Positions 37,489 through 45,977 of a stretch of 64,000 nt of DNA are shown piece by piece (the first letter of the stretch is position 1; each line of letters starts with the position of its first letter). The stretch comes from Hyunsoonleella aquatilis. Its GTDB lineage: Bacteria; Bacteroidota; Bacteroidia; Flavobacteriales; Flavobacteriaceae. Location: the NCBI RefSeq assembly GCF_014270105.1, contig NZ_JACNMF010000003.1, forward strand, positions 620,001 through 684,000, read 5' to 3'. A program made the translations under genes and the position numbers. The notes under the pieces are model-generated. The model saw nothing but the letters and a program-made list of their open reading frames with translations, was not told where the DNA came from and made no database searches.

Positions 37489-39183
37489 TTAATTGCTCAA
37501 AGATTTCAAAGAATCAATCTGGCGCTGTAGGATTTCAATTTTTTCGGTATTTTCATCAACAGCAGGAATCACTTTAAGGGAATCTACGGTTTTTTGCACC
37601 ATATCAATCGTTTTGGTTTCCTCAACAAAATAGTAACCTATACCCTCACTGGCCCGCCAAGCTTCGTTTAATTGGTCATAAACCGTTTTATCCCACTGGC
37701 TGGGATGCTTTACATCAATCCAAACTACATCGCGATATTCACTATCAATCAATACCAAATCCGGAGTAGCAGAACCGTCAAATTGCTTGGAATTAGTATC
37801 GCTGATAGAGGACACCGTACCCATAAAAAACATGCGCTTTTTACCAGCGATATCTTTGATGTAAGGCCTAAATTCCACAGGTGTATTGGCCGTCCAATCG
37901 TACTCCTTTCGAGATTCTTGAACTTTTAATGGCATGGCAGAAACACCCGCATAACCTTGTTTTTTGGACGCGTGGTTATAGTAATATAATTTGTCCGTAC
38001 CATCCGCAGGAACAAATACGCTAAAACTCAAACTGGTGCGCTCCTCGCCCACTGGTTCTAAGCCAAACCAATGATAAAGACCACTATAAGCACCCGTTTC
38101 AGTATTTGAAAAATCAAAATCCGTAACATAGGGTTGCTGGTTTTGGTCCTTGGGCATTTCGGGGATTTTAACTGCAGTTTCCATATTCCATGGCAATGGA
38201 TCACTAAAGCCTCCTAGGAACTTTAAAGATTCTGCCTGTAGTTGAGATACTTTTTCTGCAAGGGTATTTTGTCGGGTTAAATACTCATGGTTTTTCATGT
38301 TTTCAGGACTAACATAAGTGCCTTTTCCAATCAAAATACGCTCGATATAATCCTTGAAATCATGTTCGCCATTATCGACTACCATTACGCCACCAAAGGT
38401 GGGGTATGGAAATAAAAAGCCTTTCCATTTAATCAAACTCACAACTTGCACCCATTTTCCAGAATCATTTTTCATGTAATAGGTATCACTGGGTTCCATG
38501 GTAAATAACTGAAAAAAGTTAAACCGTTGTACCACGGCGTTGTAAGTATTTCTACTAAATTTTAAGGACTCGCCAATTGAAAAGGTCACTGGAATTCGGT
38601 TTTCACTTGAAAACCTTGGAAAAGGTGTTGTACTCGAAACCGCAAATACTTCTTCAGTGTTATCCGTCATGCCTTGCCACACATATTTTTCAGTGGGTTG
38701 AATGGCCATGGTCCATTTATTCTCGTCTCCGATTCTTACCAAATGCGGTAATGACACGTCTTTTGTTTCTCCAACACTTTCATTAGCCATAGAGAAAATG
38801 TTACGCAACGGTTGAATACGTTCATTTTGGGTCAGAGGCAATTCATGTATTTCAACTTTATTAAGATGATTGAATACGTTGTAGGTTTTCATATAATCGT
38901 ACATTTTGAAATGCCATCCGACGATATATAAAATTCCAAAAAACAATGCCAAAATTCCAAGAATGCCCAATCTGCCTCCGGTACTGGCCGACTTTCTAAA
39001 CTTTCGCAAACCAAAAAATAGTACTATGACGCTCAATAAAATAATAAAAATGAACTTCCGAACGAACAAAAGTGCTGGTTGGTAATCGTCCCGAAGCACG
39101 AACAATAATATCAATAAAATGAGCCCAAAGATGATGGTAATTCTCTTCTGTTTTCCGCCTTTATTCCAATAGTTTTTTATCAT
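37489..39183 (-). CDS. Large unknown protein with three N-terminal membrane helices
   Basis: The 564-residue protein has three N-terminal hydrophobic segments (about 14-30, 38-58 and 72-92) and then a soluble domain of about 450 residues rich in beta pattern, with notable stretches such as FLFPYPTFGGVMVVDNG and TPDLVLIDSEYRDVVWIDVKHP. The last 40 residues form a short coiled coil. I do not recognise a family. It is the last gene of the block that runs from 47321 to 37489 on the minus strand. The soluble part may sit in the periplasm, which would make it the envelope end of that system. Confidence 0.6.
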   Translation of the reverse strand: MIKNYWNKGGKQKRITIIFGLILLILLFVLRDDYQPALLFVRKFIFIILLSVIVLFFGLRKFRKSASTGGRLGILGILALFFGILYIVGWHFKMYDYMKTYNVFNHLNKVEIHELPLTQNERIQPLRNIFSMANESVGETKDVSLPHLVRIGDENKWTMAIQPTEKYVWQGMTDNTEEVFAVSSTTPFPRFSSENRIPVTFSIGESLKFSRNTYNAVVQRFNFFQLFTMEPSDTYYMKNDSGKWVQVVSLIKWKGFLFPYPTFGGVMVVDNGEHDFKDYIERILIGKGTYVSPENMKNHEYLTRQNTLAEKVSQLQAESLKFLGGFSDPLPWNMETAVKIPEMPKDQNQQPYVTDFDFSNTETGAYSGLYHWFGLEPVGEERTSLSFSVFVPADGTDKLYYYNHASKKQGYAGVSAMPLKVQESRKEYDWTANTPVEFRPYIKDIAGKKRMFFMGTVSSISDTNSKQFDGSATPDLVLIDSEYRDVVWIDVKHPSQWDKTVYDQLNEAWRASEGIGYYFVEETKTIDMVQKTVDSLKVIPAVDENTEKIEILQRQIDSLKSLSN

Positions 39184-39191
39184 TTCCTATT

Positions 39192-39287
39192 TGTCATTCT
39201 GTCCCGACAACTATCGGGATTGTTTCAGAATCATATTTATTAATTAAATCATAGTTATGAGATCCCCAAATAAGTTCGGGATGACAA
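39192..39287. repeat. Two REP-like palindromic elements
   Basis: The first (39192-39233) is TGTCATTCTG ... CAGAATCA around an inner TCCCGAC/ATCGGGA hairpin. The second (39257-39287) reads ATGAGATCCCC ... TTCGGGATGACAA. Related palindromes recur at 41101, 41146, 41792, 42187, 51658 and 63541, always between genes. They look like a dispersed, non-autonomous repeat family. Confidence 0.7.
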
Positions 39288-39291
39288 GTTT

Positions 39292-39822
39292 TTACTTTAA
39301 ATACCCTTTATCCTTCAATCGATCCCTAGCACTCTTTTTATATGTATTTGGTTCCTCCTTTGGTGCTTCAGCAACCTTTTCTTCTCCTTCCTTTTTTAAA
39401 TCCTCAATAAAATCCTTGCCCTTCTCGATAGTATCCTGTACCAAATCTTCAACCACATCACTTTTTTCCTCAATTACTTTTCCTGATTTCAGTACAAAAT
39501 TAGCAACATAAGTTCCTATTAGGGTTCCTACTGCAATTGATGAAAACGCCGATATACCATTATAGCTATTAAAAATTTGAAAAGGTGATAAAAACTGAAC
39601 AATAAGCCCTATTAACAAGTAAAACCCAAAGATATAAACCAATCTTGGCAAAAAGGCCTGCTTGAACACAAAGCCCTTTTGCTCCGTGGGTTTCATTTGT
39701 AACTCTTTGCTGTTAAATATTTTATTAAAAAAGCGATATAATCTGTTGCCTTGAGATTCCCTCCAGTAGATCAAAATCCCAAATAATATAGCAGCGATAA
39801 AAATTACAAGTTCTAAGCCCAT
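39292..39822 (-). CDS. Membrane protein of unknown function
   Basis: The 176-residue protein has three hydrophobic helices (about 2-20, 60-82 and 92-112) and then a charged helical tail (SGKVIEEKSDVVEDLV, then FIEDLKKEGEEKVAE). It lies 35 bp downstream of the 39858 gene and is probably co-transcribed with it. The combination of a short membrane bundle and a long acidic/basic helix suggests an adaptor that docks a soluble partner at the membrane. No family is recognised. Confidence 0.6.
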   Translation of the reverse strand: MGLELVIFIAAILFGILIYWRESQGNRLYRFFNKIFNSKELQMKPTEQKGFVFKQAFLPRLVYIFGFYLLIGLIVQFLSPFQIFNSYNGISAFSSIAVGTLIGTYVANFVLKSGKVIEEKSDVVEDLVQDTIEKGKDFIEDLKKEGEEKVAEAPKEEPNTYKKSARDRLKDKGYLK

Positions 39823-39857
39823 AGTAAAAGTGTTTCTATAAAATTAGTCTAAAAAAC

Positions 39858-41093
39858 TTAAATATTGTTACTAATCGTCTCTATTACCCAATCCTTAAAG
39901 GACTCGTCCCAATCTTTAAATTTCTCATAAAAATCAGGCTTGTCGTACCAATACCAAAACAGCACGTCCTTTGGGGAAACATTCATTAATAGTTTCCAAA
40001 CCAAATCCTGATGCTTTGGTTCCAGCGATGAATGTGGTTTGTGCAATGCCACATACAATTTATCATCCACCATATCGGCAATTTTAAATTCATTGCTCAC
40101 TTCCAATTTTTCAAGATACCGCTCCACGCTCATAATCTTTTTCCGGGATTTGATGTCCAATTTGTTCAAATAGCTTTTGAAAAGAATCGGGTCATTTAAA
40201 ATATCCTTCATCGGATGTTGCGTTTTTTTCAAATGCGAAAACATCTCAAATTTTTTCACTCTATGGAAACGCTCCGTTTTCACAACCTTTTCCAAATCGC
40301 ATTCAATAATAGAATGACTCTGGAGTTTTTCAATCAGTTCGGGTTGTTCTATATGATAAATTAGCACGTCATGGGTCGTATCTTTGATAGCTTCGCTATG
40401 CCATTCCTCATTTTCAAAAATGGCAATGGGCACAATAAAATCCCTTAACAAATACACCCCACCAAAAGCGCGAGTGTAAAAAGAATCCGTGGTGTATTGT
40501 AGTTCATGCAAATCCAAATCCCTGTCCCGGAGGTCGCCATGAGCTTTTGCAGAATCCAAAAGTTTTTGGTGCATGGTTTCGCTGATAAAATTATTGCTCC
40601 TGTTGAATTCGGCAACCAGTTCCAATTGTTCTTCCTTTACTTTATCGAGGTTATCAATGAGGTGAAAATGAATCGTGACATTCTTATATTTTAATACATC
40701 CAATGGTTCATAAAAGGCATCAATTCCTTGATCAAAATCCAGGCAAATAGCACAATCTCGGGTAATGTCCTTTATTTTTTCGCCGTGGATTTTGAAGACG
40801 AATTTCATCATATCCCGATCGAATGTGTGAAATGGCAAGTACACCGGTCTTCCCTTTTGGCGTGGCGAAATCAAAATACCGTGTGGATTCGCTTCCCCAT
40901 TATTGAGGTAATTAATATCCTTTTTTTCTTCCGCCACTTCCGGACTCCAGCCGATACCATCAATATGAAAAGTTTTGAGTTTAGTTTTCGTAAAGCCCAG
41001 TTTTACTAAGCATTTATTGTAACGCTCTACCAGCTTCCCGCTTACGGGAATCAACTCACTTCTGTATAGGTTTGCTTGTTTTAGTTTGTCCAT
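39858..41093 (-). CDS. Unknown soluble protein, possibly DUF6638 family
   Basis: The 411-residue protein starts MDKLKQANLYRSELIPVSGK and contains the conserved-looking segments LNNGEANPHGILISPRQKG and DITRDCAICLDFDQGIDAFYEPL. It has no signal peptide or membrane helix. From memory it resembles the DUF6638 family of Bacteroidota, which has no described function. It lies upstream of the two membrane-protein genes on the minus strand. The region near the C-terminus (FKDWDESFKDW) is rich in aromatic residues. I cannot assign a catalytic motif. Confidence 0.6.
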   Translation of the reverse strand: MDKLKQANLYRSELIPVSGKLVERYNKCLVKLGFTKTKLKTFHIDGIGWSPEVAEEKKDINYLNNGEANPHGILISPRQKGRPVYLPFHTFDRDMMKFVFKIHGEKIKDITRDCAICLDFDQGIDAFYEPLDVLKYKNVTIHFHLIDNLDKVKEEQLELVAEFNRSNNFISETMHQKLLDSAKAHGDLRDRDLDLHELQYTTDSFYTRAFGGVYLLRDFIVPIAIFENEEWHSEAIKDTTHDVLIYHIEQPELIEKLQSHSIIECDLEKVVKTERFHRVKKFEMFSHLKKTQHPMKDILNDPILFKSYLNKLDIKSRKKIMSVERYLEKLEVSNEFKIADMVDDKLYVALHKPHSSLEPKHQDLVWKLLMNVSPKDVLFWYWYDKPDFYEKFKDWDESFKDWVIETISNNI

Positions 41094-41100
41094 TTATCTC

Positions 41101-41174
41101 ATTCCTGCGCAGGCAGGAATCTATATTTTTTTATCAATAATATTGTGGATTACGCATCAAGTGCGGAATGACAA
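41101..41174. repeat. Two REP-like palindromes upstream of the 41093 gene
   Basis: ATTCCTGC-GCAG-GCAGGAAT at 41101-41120 is a perfect 8-bp hairpin. A partial copy of the 85-bp repeat family lies at 41146-41174 (TGGATTACGCATCAAGTGCG and onward to AATGACAA). The same ATTCCTGC/GCAGGAAT ends recur at 63541-63584. Confidence 0.7.
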
Positions 41175-41180
41175 TATTGA

Positions 41181-41765
41181 CTATTCCAATAATTTATGAA
41201 TAATAGCATACTGCAACAGCACAATCGTACGCGTGTCCACAATCTCGCCATTATGCAACATATTTACTGCTTTTTTAAAAGGGATTTCCATCACTTCGAT
41301 GTCTTCCGCTTCACTGTCCAGTCCTCCTCCTCCACTCACTTTCATATCGTCCGAGTACTCTCCAACAAAAAAATGCATCTTTTCAGTCATTACTCCTGGC
41401 GAGGAATAGCCTTCGTAAACTTTTTTAACCGATTTCAGGCGATAGCCCGTTTCTTCCTCAGTTTCTCGAATTACGCAAGCTTCGGGATTATCTTTGTCCA
41501 ACATGCCCGCCGCTATCTCCGTCAGCATACCGTCCTCGTTGTCGTTTAAATAGGTCGGTATTCTGAATTGCCTAATCAAAATGACTGTTTTCTTGGTGGT
41601 GTTATAGAGCAAGATACCGGCGCCATCGCCCCTATCATAAACCTCCCGCATTTGATTGACCCATTTGCCATTGGGCATCAAATAGTCGAAGTTGTATTTC
41701 TTCAGGATATAGTAATTGTCCGAAAGCAAGGTGTTTTCGATATTTTTGATTTTATTGTTGCTCAT
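41181..41765 (-). CDS. nudK: NUDIX hydrolase, GDP-mannose pyrophosphatase NudK type
   Basis: I use ATG 41765 (MSNNKIKNIENTLLSDNYY), giving 194 residues. The segments REVYDRGDGAGILLYN and LIRQFRIPTYLNDNE, the Nudix box ending RETEEETGY, and the late GGGGLDSEAEDIEVMEIPF all match NudK. It hydrolyses GDP-mannose and related nucleotide sugars with magnesium. The first acidic residue of the Nudix box is Asn here (GMLDKDNPEA), a modest change. It interrupts the unknown block and is flanked by REP-like repeats, so it may be an unrelated insertion. Confidence 0.9.
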   Translation of the reverse strand: MSNNKIKNIENTLLSDNYYILKKYNFDYLMPNGKWVNQMREVYDRGDGAGILLYNTTKKTVILIRQFRIPTYLNDNEDGMLTEIAAGMLDKDNPEACVIRETEEETGYRLKSVKKVYEGYSSPGVMTEKMHFFVGEYSDDMKVSGGGGLDSEAEDIEVMEIPFKKAVNMLHNGEIVDTRTIVLLQYAIIHKLLE

Positions 41766-41791
41766 GTTTTTATACAATTTGGCATGATTTC

Positions 41792-41876
41792 TATGGATTC
41801 CGCATCACGTGCGGAATGACAAAGCATTATGACTTCAGTCCTTTTTGTCATTCTGCGCTACGACGCAGAATCCACT
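41792..41876. repeat. 85-bp direct repeat, left copy
   Basis: This copy is identical to 42187-42271 except for one base (C to A within CTGCGCTAC). It is made of two REP-like hairpins: ATTCCGCA/TGCGGAAT and ATTCTG/CAGAAT. Its right end coincides with the stop codon of the GIY-YIG gene. Confidence 0.9.
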
Positions 41877-42177
41877 AATATATCCAATCGGAAGACAAAT
41901 CCTCCCAATTACTATTTTCTTCCTCAATCAAATCAATTTTCCATTGGCGGTTCCAATTCTTCAATTGCTTTTCGCTTTTGATAGCATCATTTACATATTG
42001 AAATTGTTCGAAATACATCAATTTATCTAATCCGTATTTGGCTGTAAATCCTGAAACCAATTTCTTTTTGTGTTCAAACATTCTTCTTTCCAAATCGTTT
42101 GTCATTCCAATGTATAGTGTGCCATTTCTTTTATTTGTTAATATGTAAACATAAAATTGATAATAATTCCCTTTCAT
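41875..42177 (-). CDS. GIY-YIG nuclease family protein
   Basis: The true start is ATG 42177 (MKGNYYQFYVYILTNKRNG); a longer frame to 42246 merely translates the repeat. The 100-residue single-domain protein shows the GIY-YIG core as VYILTNKRNGTLYIG, the catalytic arginine in NDLERRMFEH and the glutamate in AIKSEKQLKNW. Small members of this kind (YhbQ/URI-like) are structure-specific or non-specific endonucleases. The gene is exactly bracketed by 85-bp direct repeats, so repeats and nuclease may form one mobile unit. It interrupts the minus-strand block between nudK and the AAA ATPase gene. Confidence 0.9.
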   Translation of the reverse strand: MKGNYYQFYVYILTNKRNGTLYIGMTNDLERRMFEHKKKLVSGFTAKYGLDKLMYFEQFQYVNDAIKSEKQLKNWNRQWKIDLIEEENSNWEDLSSDWIY

Positions 42178-42186
42178 TATTTTTAT

Positions 42187-42271
42187 TATGGATTCCGCAT
42201 CACGTGCGGAATGACAAAGCATTATGACTTCAGTCCTTTTTGTCATTCTGAGCTACGACGCAGAATCCACT
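42187..42271. repeat. 85-bp direct repeat, right copy
   Basis: Same orientation as the copy at 41792-41876, with 84 of 85 identical bases. The two bracket 310 bases holding the GIY-YIG gene. Recombination between them would delete the gene and leave one copy. Confidence 0.9.
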
Positions 42272-42304
42272 TTTTTATCATGCATCACCATTTATATTGA
42301 CGCA

Positions 42305-44269
42305 TTAATTCTTATTCTCAAACTCCTGTCGTGCCTCCATTTCAATATTTAATTGATTTACTCTTGCATCCACTTTTCGCTTAAAGTCCGTGTCGGCAAT
42401 GGTGGCCACATTATCCAAATAACGCACCACTTCCTGACGGCGAATTTCGGAGAAATCCAACCCTTTCATATTGGCCCGCATCAATTCTTGAAGCATATTA
42501 AACTTGGTTTCATAATCCTGCTTGAAATAGATTTCTGGATTTTCAAACCAATCCTCATCCAAATCAAAATCTGTCAATCGTAACGAGACTGCACTTTGAA
42601 TGTTTCGCACGTCACGTGAGGAAAAGAAAGGAAATGCCTCCTGCATGTCCTTATACAAATTGGCATAAAACAAATGCTGATTCGTTTTAAACTTTTGCTC
42701 AATCTTATCATATATCTCGTGAACGCGCTCCTCCGTAGGCTTGTCGGTCAACTTTAAAATTTCACCCATATTTTTTGCCAACCCTTGATCTTGCAGGTAG
42801 CTGTAGTTTTCCGGGCCTTGCATGTTTATGAAATCTGGCATGGTATCTTCCAGCTTTCGCCACCACAAATGATCTTGGTCCAAAAAGTCGTGTTCCGTCC
42901 TGGCACCATCAATCTTAAATCGACCCTGAACACGAGAGATCACCGCCTTATCCAACATTTCTGGCAGGTTGGTAAATAAACCGATGGAACTATTCCCATA
43001 ATTTACCGCATAAGCCCCTTCGGTATATCTTAAAAACACACCTATCACCTCTTTTACCCCGGCGGAAACACCTTGGGCGGTTCGTTCCTGCAAATTGTTT
43101 TCGGCATCATCAATAGGCGCAAAAATTAATTTTGAGGGATCCTGCATGGGCTTCATCCACTCTACCATTTTTTCTGCTGAGCCACCTTGAAAGGTTGATA
43201 TCAGCGTATCTGGCATGGGGTGGAACAAAAATGGAATGTCAAGCGTATCGCAGTGCTCCTTAAGGCGAGTGGCAATCGCGGCAATCAACATACTTTTTCC
43301 CGTTCCCGGGATACCGTAGCCCATAAATACGGGCATAAAACCGCCCAACTCCTGAAATGGGTTTTTCTTTGCCGCAAAATCGTAACTCAACAAACGTTCG
43401 GTCAATCGTCGGGCAAAATGCTTTGCGTCCCGGTTACCCACAATTTGTTCAAACTGGATTTTATTGAATTCCACACTTTTGGCAGTACCCTGAAACACGT
43501 TGTTCCAACCTGAAACTGCGAATTCAGAGTTTTCCAATTTATAGGTGCGGTCCTCAATCGTTTCGGTATATTCCAAAGAACTCTTTCGCAATTGGATTTC
43601 ATCAATCAAGGCCTCAAAATACACCACCGTAAAATCAGCAACATCCTTATCGGATTTAATAATTTCGGGATGACCTAAATATTTGTCGAAATAAAACAGT
43701 GCGCAAGAAATGCCCTTTATTGGCGACAGTAAAGATACTTCGGGAATACCAGCAAACTTCTGCTTCATTACACTTAAATCATCAGAGGCATGAGCTTTTA
43801 AATCATGAAGAATTTTATACGCTGTTGCAAACAGCATAAATGCCGTAGCCGTGTGCATTTTGCTCTCAAATTCCCGCATGCCGTTTCTATCCAATGCGGA
43901 TTTATTCTCATTCAGACTCGATAAACCAGATGCATCATAGTAACTGTCCTTTATCCAAATTCCCAACGTAATTCCTTCTTGAACCGCATAAAGCGTCTGA
44001 TTCAAATAAATGGGAATCGCAACCGAATCGGGCAACAACCGCTTTTTTAAGGCCAAAATAGTTTTAGAAACCGAAGTAATTTCAGTGGCACTTGAACCAT
44101 TGTTCGCCCTCGATAAATACAGTAAAATAGACTCATCCTTGCCGTCCTTGTCCCTGTTTTTTGCGCGAGACCCTTGCTCCCATTGCACGCTTTTTAAATA
44201 GGATGAGGCCTCGTCCCGAAGCACATCGAGTTCTGATAGTTTTATAGGGAAAGTTGAGTTGTGTTCCAT
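42305..44269 (-). CDS. AAA-family ATPase of unknown role
   Basis: The 654-residue protein has a helical N-terminal region of about 300 residues without known motifs, then a classical AAA module: Walker A GIPGTGKS (319-326), a pore-loop-like FQGGSAEKM near 360, Walker B LIFAPIDDAEN (381-391) and a second region of homology SIGLFTNLPEMLDKAVISRVQGRF (about 428-451) with the arginine finger. The C-terminal 190 residues are helical. The Walker B ends IDDAE, with Asp where Glu is usual, followed by Glu two residues later. It is 16 bp from the 44286 gene and sits in an operon with unknown and coiled-coil proteins, so it may remodel or disassemble them. Confidence 0.85.
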   Translation of the reverse strand: MEHNSTFPIKLSELDVLRDEASSYLKSVQWEQGSRAKNRDKDGKDESILLYLSRANNGSSATEITSVSKTILALKKRLLPDSVAIPIYLNQTLYAVQEGITLGIWIKDSYYDASGLSSLNENKSALDRNGMREFESKMHTATAFMLFATAYKILHDLKAHASDDLSVMKQKFAGIPEVSLLSPIKGISCALFYFDKYLGHPEIIKSDKDVADFTVVYFEALIDEIQLRKSSLEYTETIEDRTYKLENSEFAVSGWNNVFQGTAKSVEFNKIQFEQIVGNRDAKHFARRLTERLLSYDFAAKKNPFQELGGFMPVFMGYGIPGTGKSMLIAAIATRLKEHCDTLDIPFLFHPMPDTLISTFQGGSAEKMVEWMKPMQDPSKLIFAPIDDAENNLQERTAQGVSAGVKEVIGVFLRYTEGAYAVNYGNSSIGLFTNLPEMLDKAVISRVQGRFKIDGARTEHDFLDQDHLWWRKLEDTMPDFINMQGPENYSYLQDQGLAKNMGEILKLTDKPTEERVHEIYDKIEQKFKTNQHLFYANLYKDMQEAFPFFSSRDVRNIQSAVSLRLTDFDLDEDWFENPEIYFKQDYETKFNMLQELMRANMKGLDFSEIRRQEVVRYLDNVATIADTDFKRKVDARVNQLNIEMEARQEFENKN

Positions 44270-44285
44270 TTTCTTTGTTTCGTAA

Positions 44286-44729
44286 TTAGTTTAACCTGAA
44301 ATTATAGAGTTTAGCAGCCTCTTCAATTTCTTCACTTATTCCCCCGTCAAACTTAAAACTATAAACGACCCACTTATCATTAGGTTTGTAAAATTGAAAT
44401 GTAAATCTTAAAGGTTGACGTTCATATTTTACAAGATAACTTAGCAGGACATAACTATCTGTTAATCTTTTTTCAAAAAGTAATTCTTTACCGTAATACT
44501 TTCCAACATAATCTTCATTTAATCCCTCCATCTGACTTTTTAATTGAATAATGGCATCGCCAGCTCTTCCCATCCATTTGTTAGTCCTATAAAGATTGTC
44601 TATTGCTTCTGACACTCCCTTTTCTGTGAAATCCCTAAAAAATTGCTCAGAAATGTCATTTGGTGAATTTTGAGACGTACTTGAAATCGATACTAATAAA
44701 ATTGGAACGATTAGTAATATTTTCTTCAT
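44286..44729 (-). CDS. Small secreted protein of unknown function
   Basis: The 147-residue protein has a signal peptide (MKKILLIVPILLVSIS, cleavage near residue 20) and a compact alpha/beta domain of the DUF4864-like type (SEQFFRDFTEKGVSEAIDNLY at the start, FQFYKPNDKWVVYSFKFDGG near the end). It lies 9 bp after the 44739 gene and 16 bp before the AAA gene, so it is part of that operon. An exported protein between two cytosolic partners is unexpected and may connect the system with the periplasm. Confidence 0.55.
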   Translation of the reverse strand: MKKILLIVPILLVSISSTSQNSPNDISEQFFRDFTEKGVSEAIDNLYRTNKWMGRAGDAIIQLKSQMEGLNEDYVGKYYGKELLFEKRLTDSYVLLSYLVKYERQPLRFTFQFYKPNDKWVVYSFKFDGGISEEIEEAAKLYNFRLN

Positions 44730-44738
44730 AATTTATAA

Positions 44739-45800
44739 TTATTTTAATTCTATTTCTACCCCGGCAATCTCAATTGGCGGTTTTGCCAACCCATTCATAA
44801 TATCCGGAGTCTTGTTATACAATAATTGAATGACACGATGTGGTGCAAAAAGATATCGCTTTTGAAATACTTCGTCCCAATGTTGCAAAGTTTGCTTGTT
44901 AAAAAAACTGCCTTCCTTAAATTCACTTTTAGAAGCCACTTCAGTCACTTTTAATGAAACCGCATACGATTCCAAAGGAATGGTCTTTTTGCTGATAGCC
45001 TGCAAAATGGTGTGGGTTACGGTATTTTCATCCTTCGCAAACATGTTGTGCAAAGGCCCCAAATCCAAACGCTTAATAAACTTAGGATGCACCTTGGATA
45101 ACTTTTTATCAATTCCATAAGCCATAGTGTCCAAATTCATATTTCGGTCTGCCACATGTTTCAGTATATCGTAAATCTCCTGTTTGGCATCCTGCACATC
45201 CGAGCCACCATAATCAAAATACATAAAGCAAATAAACGGTCGGTTCAGCACCACATCATAAAAGCTCCAGCTCGTCATATATTTGGCATCCACCTCCTCT
45301 GGCGCATTTACAATTTTGCCCTGCACAAACCGATTAAAAATGTACTTTTTGTTCACCGAAGCATAATACACAATCGAAGCCGCCTGAAACAACCTGCTCT
45401 TCTTCACCGGCTGTTTTTTGCGCATTAAAGTGTCCAAAAACTCAGCTTTAAGTGTCTCCACAGGCGTTAACCTCCCCAAATAATCGTCCCGAAGCTCCAA
45501 ATCGTTAAACAAATACCGAAACTCCAAATAGTTTGGAAACCCCGATTCCGTCAAATCCACCTTCATATTATCCTCTTCGTCATACATATACTTGATGCGC
45601 ATCGCCTCAATGGAATACAACAGCAAGTCGCAATATTGCTTAAACATGGCCACCTCGGCAGCATTGCAAATCTGCTCCCGTTGCACGGCAACAATCAGCT
45701 CCTTGAACACAAAATCCACCATTTTATGGTAAAACGTGTAATGCGCCTTGGAATCTAAAGTAGCAGAATCTAAAGGTGTAACTATTTGGTTTATGGACAT
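44739..45800 (-). CDS. Unknown soluble protein of the AAA operon
   Basis: The 353-residue protein has no signal peptide, membrane segment or motif I recognise. It is helix-rich with conserved-looking segments VNKKYIFNRFVQGK, TSWSFYDVVLNRPFICFMYFD and PHRVIQLLYNKTPDIMNG. It begins the operon that continues with the 44286 and AAA genes. A repeat element of about 85 bp separates it from the coiled-coil gene upstream. Function unknown. Confidence 0.6.
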   Translation of the reverse strand: MSINQIVTPLDSATLDSKAHYTFYHKMVDFVFKELIVAVQREQICNAAEVAMFKQYCDLLLYSIEAMRIKYMYDEEDNMKVDLTESGFPNYLEFRYLFNDLELRDDYLGRLTPVETLKAEFLDTLMRKKQPVKKSRLFQAASIVYYASVNKKYIFNRFVQGKIVNAPEEVDAKYMTSWSFYDVVLNRPFICFMYFDYGGSDVQDAKQEIYDILKHVADRNMNLDTMAYGIDKKLSKVHPKFIKRLDLGPLHNMFAKDENTVTHTILQAISKKTIPLESYAVSLKVTEVASKSEFKEGSFFNKQTLQHWDEVFQKRYLFAPHRVIQLLYNKTPDIMNGLAKPPIEIAGVEIELK

Positions 45801-45849
45801 TTACTCAGTCTTCGATATGCAGTTAGCAGAACTTTAATTTGAATATTTT

Positions 45850-45934
45850 GGGCGTTACCCACAAGGGGTCGGGCTTTCACTACTCAATCCCTCCTACGTC
45901 GGGGATTTCAAACAGGCCGTTCAATCCCTAACGC
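45850..45934. repeat. Intergenic repeat element with GCGTTA/TAACGC ends
   Basis: The 85-bp segment starts GGGCGTTACCCACAAGGGGT and ends CCGTTCAATCCCTAACGC, with the terminal hexamers GCGTTA and TAACGC able to pair. It resembles a GC-rich interspersed element I associate with many flavobacterial genomes (GGGCGTT ... ATCCCTAACGC). It lies between the 44739 and 45978 genes and contrasts with the AT-rich surroundings. Confidence 0.6.
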
Positions 45935-45977
45935 AGTCCGAATCTTTGGTTAAAATTCCCGTTATATTTTTGAAAAA

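Noticed and set aside
42178-42246. N-terminal extension of the GIY-YIG protein
   Set aside because: Those 23 codons translate the 85-bp repeat and a linker; the conserved domain begins at MKGNYYQF.
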